From Darksidea phi (lineage: Eukaryota > Ascomycota > Dothideomycetes > Pleosporales > Lentitheciaceae): a stretch of 20,383 nucleotides of DNA. Below, piece by piece: positions 20,264 to 20,383 of the stretch (the first letter of the stretch is position 1; each line of letters starts with the position of its first letter). The stretch is taken from positions 1-20,383 of the forward strand of contig JASJFT010000398.1 in NCBI GenBank assembly GCA_030770425.1, given 5' to 3'. The position numbers and the translations under genes were made by a program. The notes beneath the pieces are model-generated. The model saw nothing but the letters and a program-made list of their open reading frames with translations, was not told the origin of the DNA and made no database searches.

Positions 20264-20383
20264 TATTATATATTATACGTACCTTTATATAGAATCTAGA
20301 TTAGGGCTAATAGAATATTTATTATACTATTAGTTTCTAATAGATTAAGATTAAGTTAATAAATTCTATTACTAGAATAACTA
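20264..20383 (-). repeat. 5' LTR of element B, truncated by the window end
   Basis: The first 120 bp of the LTR in plus-strand order, matching 7978 onward and 13344 onward (TATTATATATTATACGTACC and then GAATCTAGATTAG). About 314 bp should follow outside the window. Confidence 0.88.

Larger units (their letters stand above)
13344..20383 (-). mobile_element. Gypsy element B (chromovirus), nearly complete, RIP-inactivated
   Basis: This is a minus-strand Ty3/gypsy retrotransposon. From left to right: 3' LTR 13344-13777, polypurine tract, pol (chromodomain, integrase, RNase H, RT, protease), gag, leader, and the 5' LTR from 20264, which runs off the window. If the right LTR is as long as the left one, the element ends near 20697 and is about 7.35 kb. 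The gene order gag-PR-RT-RH-IN with a C-terminal chromodomain places it in the chromoviruses. It inserted in the Helitron helicase gene directly after the Walker A lysine codon. The left target site would be about 13339-13343 (TAAGA). It is the least mutated of the recognised elements apart from bases 1-75, with many CpG left. Confidence 0.92.

Noticed and set aside
76..20383. Many long open reading frames on both strands
   Set aside because: Loss of TGA and ATG by RIP makes open frames unreliable. I kept only those with family motifs or alignment to another copy.

Overview
This window is a graveyard of nested transposable elements, almost certainly from an AT-rich compartment of a filamentous ascomycete (Pezizomycotina) genome that has undergone repeat-induced point mutation (RIP). 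The main evidence is dinucleotide content. From base 76 to the end I found only about 13 CpA or TpG dinucleotides by eye in over 20 kb, while TpA is everywhere and CpT, CpC and many CpG remain. That is the footprint of CpA-to-TpA conversion on both strands, as RIP is known to leave. In every reading frame I could recognise, the stop codons are TAA or TAG at places where a CAA, CAG or TGG codon is expected, and Met, His and Gln codons have become ATA, TAT and TAA/TAG. No intact gene, host gene, RNA gene or CRISPR array is visible.

Layout, left to right. Bases 1-75 are the unmutated end of an LTR (TAACA terminus) from a Ty3/gypsy element lying left of the window on the minus strand. Bases 76-804 are mutated DNA, possibly the 5' part of a second gypsy family. 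Bases 805-992 and 4265-4453 are two copies of a 188-189 bp LTR of that second family (family C). Between them lies a plus-strand gag/protease/RT fragment (993-2924) related to the element at the right of the window, followed by 1.3 kb of unclassified mutated DNA. Bases 4265-7977 are the 3' part of a minus-strand chromovirus (element C), containing the C-terminal half of integrase and a chromodomain. Its integrase is interrupted at about 7977 by gypsy element A (LTR 7978-8412 plus 429 bp of 3' internal sequence). Element A is interrupted at 8841/8842 by a plus-strand Helitron (8842-13343). The Helitron open frame is cut immediately after its Walker A motif by gypsy element B, which fills the rest of the window on the minus strand (13344 to beyond 20383, an estimated 7.35 kb in full). 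Elements A, B and the leftmost LTR are the same family.

The order of events is therefore C, then A into C, then the Helitron into A, then B into the Helitron, with RIP acting along the way. The leftmost element apparently arrived after the last RIP, or escaped it. The right halves of the Helitron, A and C should lie just beyond the right end of the window, in that order. I did not find a new biological system. What is of interest is the near-saturating and asymmetric mutation pattern, the cleanly dated nested stack, the sharp border between mutated and unmutated DNA at base 75/76, and a Helitron whose key residues can be read through the mutations.
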